The notes beneath the pieces are model-generated. The model was not told where the DNA came from. It did no database searches and was given only the letters and a program-made list of their open reading frames with translations. The position numbers and the translations under genes were made by a program. A stretch of 64,000 nt of DNA, taken from assembly GCF_009184635.1 (NCBI RefSeq), contig NZ_WELI01000005.1, positions 558,001 through 622,000 on the forward strand. The letters run 5' to 3'. Of the stretch, positions 62,943-64,000 are shown piece after piece. This DNA is from Rudanella paleaurantiibacter. GTDB taxonomy: Bacteria > Bacteroidota > Bacteroidia > Cytophagales > Spirosomataceae. Each line of letters begins with the position of its first letter. Positions within the stretch are counted from its first letter, which is position 1.

Positions 62943-64000
62943 ATGATTTATAAAGCCATATCCACATTGTTTCTGTCACTGGCAGCTACAGCGGGCGTTT
63001 CGTCGCTGATTGCCACGGCCTGCGGTGGATCTGGGTCGTCCGAAGATTCACAACCGACTCAGGCCGCAGTCGTTTCGACGCCAGCCCCTGCGGCCAAAGC
63101 CGCGCCTGTTGAGGCCGTTAACGCCTTTCCCAAACTGACCTTCGAGCAACCCGTTGAATTTACGCACGCAAATGACGGCACCAATCGGGTCTTCGTAGTA
63201 GAACAGGAAGGCCGAATCCGCCAATTTGATAATAACGCGGGCGTAGCGTCTGCCGACACCTACCTCGACATCAAAAACCGGGTAACCTCAGGTGGCGAAA
63301 TGGGCCTGCTGGGCCTTGCGTTTCATCCGCAGTTTGCGAAAAACGGCTATTTCTACGTCAACTATACGAAGAATAACCCCCGCGAAACGGTGATCAGTCG
63401 GTTTAAGGCGGCATCCGCCAAAGCCCCGTCCGTAGACCCGGCTACCGAAACCGTTTTGCTGAAGTTCAAGCAGCCCTACTCAAATCATAACGGGGGCAAG
63501 GTGCTGTTTGGACCCGATGGGTACTTGTACATTGCCACCGGCGATGGTGGCAGCGGGGGCGACCCACAAAACAACGGGCAAAATCGGCAGTCGTATCTGG
63601 GCAAGATTCTGCGCATCGACGTGAATGCCGCCGACAAAGGCAACTATGGGATTCCGAAAGACAACCCCTTTGTCGACGATGCGCAGAATGCACTACCCGA
63701 AATTTACGCGTACGGGTTGCGTAACCCCTGGCGCATCAGTTTTGATGGGCAGGGGCGGCTCTGGGCAGGCGATGTAGGTCAGAACAAGCTCGAAGAAATC
63801 GATATTATCCGAAAGGGCGGCAACTACGGGTGGCGCATCAAGGAAGGCCAATCGACCTACAACCGGGAGGGAAACAGCACCACGGCCGTGATTGGCCCCA
63901 TCTGGCAATACAGCCACGACAACGGCGATGTATCGGTAACGGGCGGGCAAGTGTACCGGGGTAAGGCCCACGATGCGCTGATCGGCAAATACATTTACGC
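62943..64000 (+). CDS. PQQ-dependent sugar dehydrogenase-like protein, lipoprotein, 3' partial
   Basis: An oxidoreductase of the glucose/sorbosone dehydrogenase family, truncated by the window end. The lipoprotein signal is MIYKAISTLFLSLAATAG...ATAC. The beta-propeller motifs include EQEGRIRQFD, GGEMGLLGLAFHPQFAKNG, SNHNGGKVLFGPDGYLYIATGDGG, LGKILRIDV and YGLRNPWRISFD, which are the PQQ/Ca-binding patches of the family. The substrate may be a sugar or aldose; electrons would go to the periplasmic quinone chain. No stop lies within the window. Confidence 0.9.
   Translation, partial: MIYKAISTLFLSLAATAGVSSLIATACGGSGSSEDSQPTQAAVVSTPAPAAKAAPVEAVNAFPKLTFEQPVEFTHANDGTNRVFVVEQEGRIRQFDNNAGVASADTYLDIKNRVTSGGEMGLLGLAFHPQFAKNGYFYVNYTKNNPRETVISRFKAASAKAPSVDPATETVLLKFKQPYSNHNGGKVLFGPDGYLYIATGDGGSGGDPQNNGQNRQSYLGKILRIDVNAADKGNYGIPKDNPFVDDAQNALPEIYAYGLRNPWRISFDGQGRLWAGDVGQNKLEEIDIIRKGGNYGWRIKEGQSTYNREGNSTTAVIGPIWQYSHDNGDVSVTGGQVYRGKAHDALIGKYIY

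Overview
The window looks like a chromosomal segment of a Bacteroidota species, most likely order Cytophagales (Spirosoma/Rudanella-like). The evidence is a GC-moderate gene repertoire with T9SS C-terminal sorting domains, a FecA-like TonB receptor with a carboxypeptidase-like N-terminal domain, many lipoproteins, DUF4230/DUF3108/DUF1684/DUF1343 proteins, and repeated copies of the Bacteroidota -7 promoter motif TAnnTTTG. The genus is an inference; no rRNA or tRNA gene was found to anchor it.

Layout. 1-7600: carbohydrate and envelope functions (5'-truncated CE15 glucuronoyl esterase, TraB/GumN lipoprotein-like protein, FtsX-type permease, GH10 xylanase lipoprotein, NamZ/DUF1343 muramidase) and malate:quinone oxidoreductase. 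7600-15700: guaA, miaA, a small lipoprotein, an HxlR regulator, a PliI-like lysozyme-inhibitor homologue, an outer-membrane barrel/SGNH hydrolase pair, a BON-LysM protein and a NUC1 endonuclease. 15800-20000: a TMTC-like TPR membrane protein and a two-domain fasciclin lipoprotein. 20000-27600: methylmalonyl-CoA mutase large and small subunits, separated by a serine hydrolase and a TonB-dependent receptor. 27700-36250: dnaA, a FemAB/GNAT-like protein, DUF3108, a metallo-aminopeptidase, a rhodanese, a T9SS protein, a PASTA protein and riboflavin synthase. 36260-39500: a four-gene amino-deoxysugar/glycosyltransfer operon (FdtA-, FdtB-, GT2- and methyltransferase-like). 39580-51400: DUF1684, a large surface protein, then pheT - coiled coil - zapA - 6S RNA - rny, DUF4230, an M1 peptidase and DUF2267. 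51500-57900: a six-gene operon with three phage-tail-collar (MdpB-like) proteins, a leaderless periplasmic-binding-protein fold and a giant Ig-like surface protein. 58100-64000: a ROK kinase, a peroxiredoxin, a methyltransferase, a TetR-DsbA operon, serine acetyltransferase and a 3'-truncated PQQ-type sugar dehydrogenase.

Most striking are: (1) the collar-protein cassette, with no other phage gene nearby; (2) a family of intergenic palindromes whose arms are low-complexity repeats with loci-specific sequence (purine-rich GGAGGAAAGG, CAGTAGG heptads, AATGGATAATGAATA, and a REP-like GC element), fitted tightly between stop codons and in places forming the last codons or the start codon of a gene; (3) a REP-like GC-rich element read in frame inside methylmalonyl-CoA mutase; (4) a 6S RNA candidate between zapA and rny; (5) a near-ideal operator overlapping the TetR promoter. 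All functions are inferred from sequence reading alone; no database search was run.
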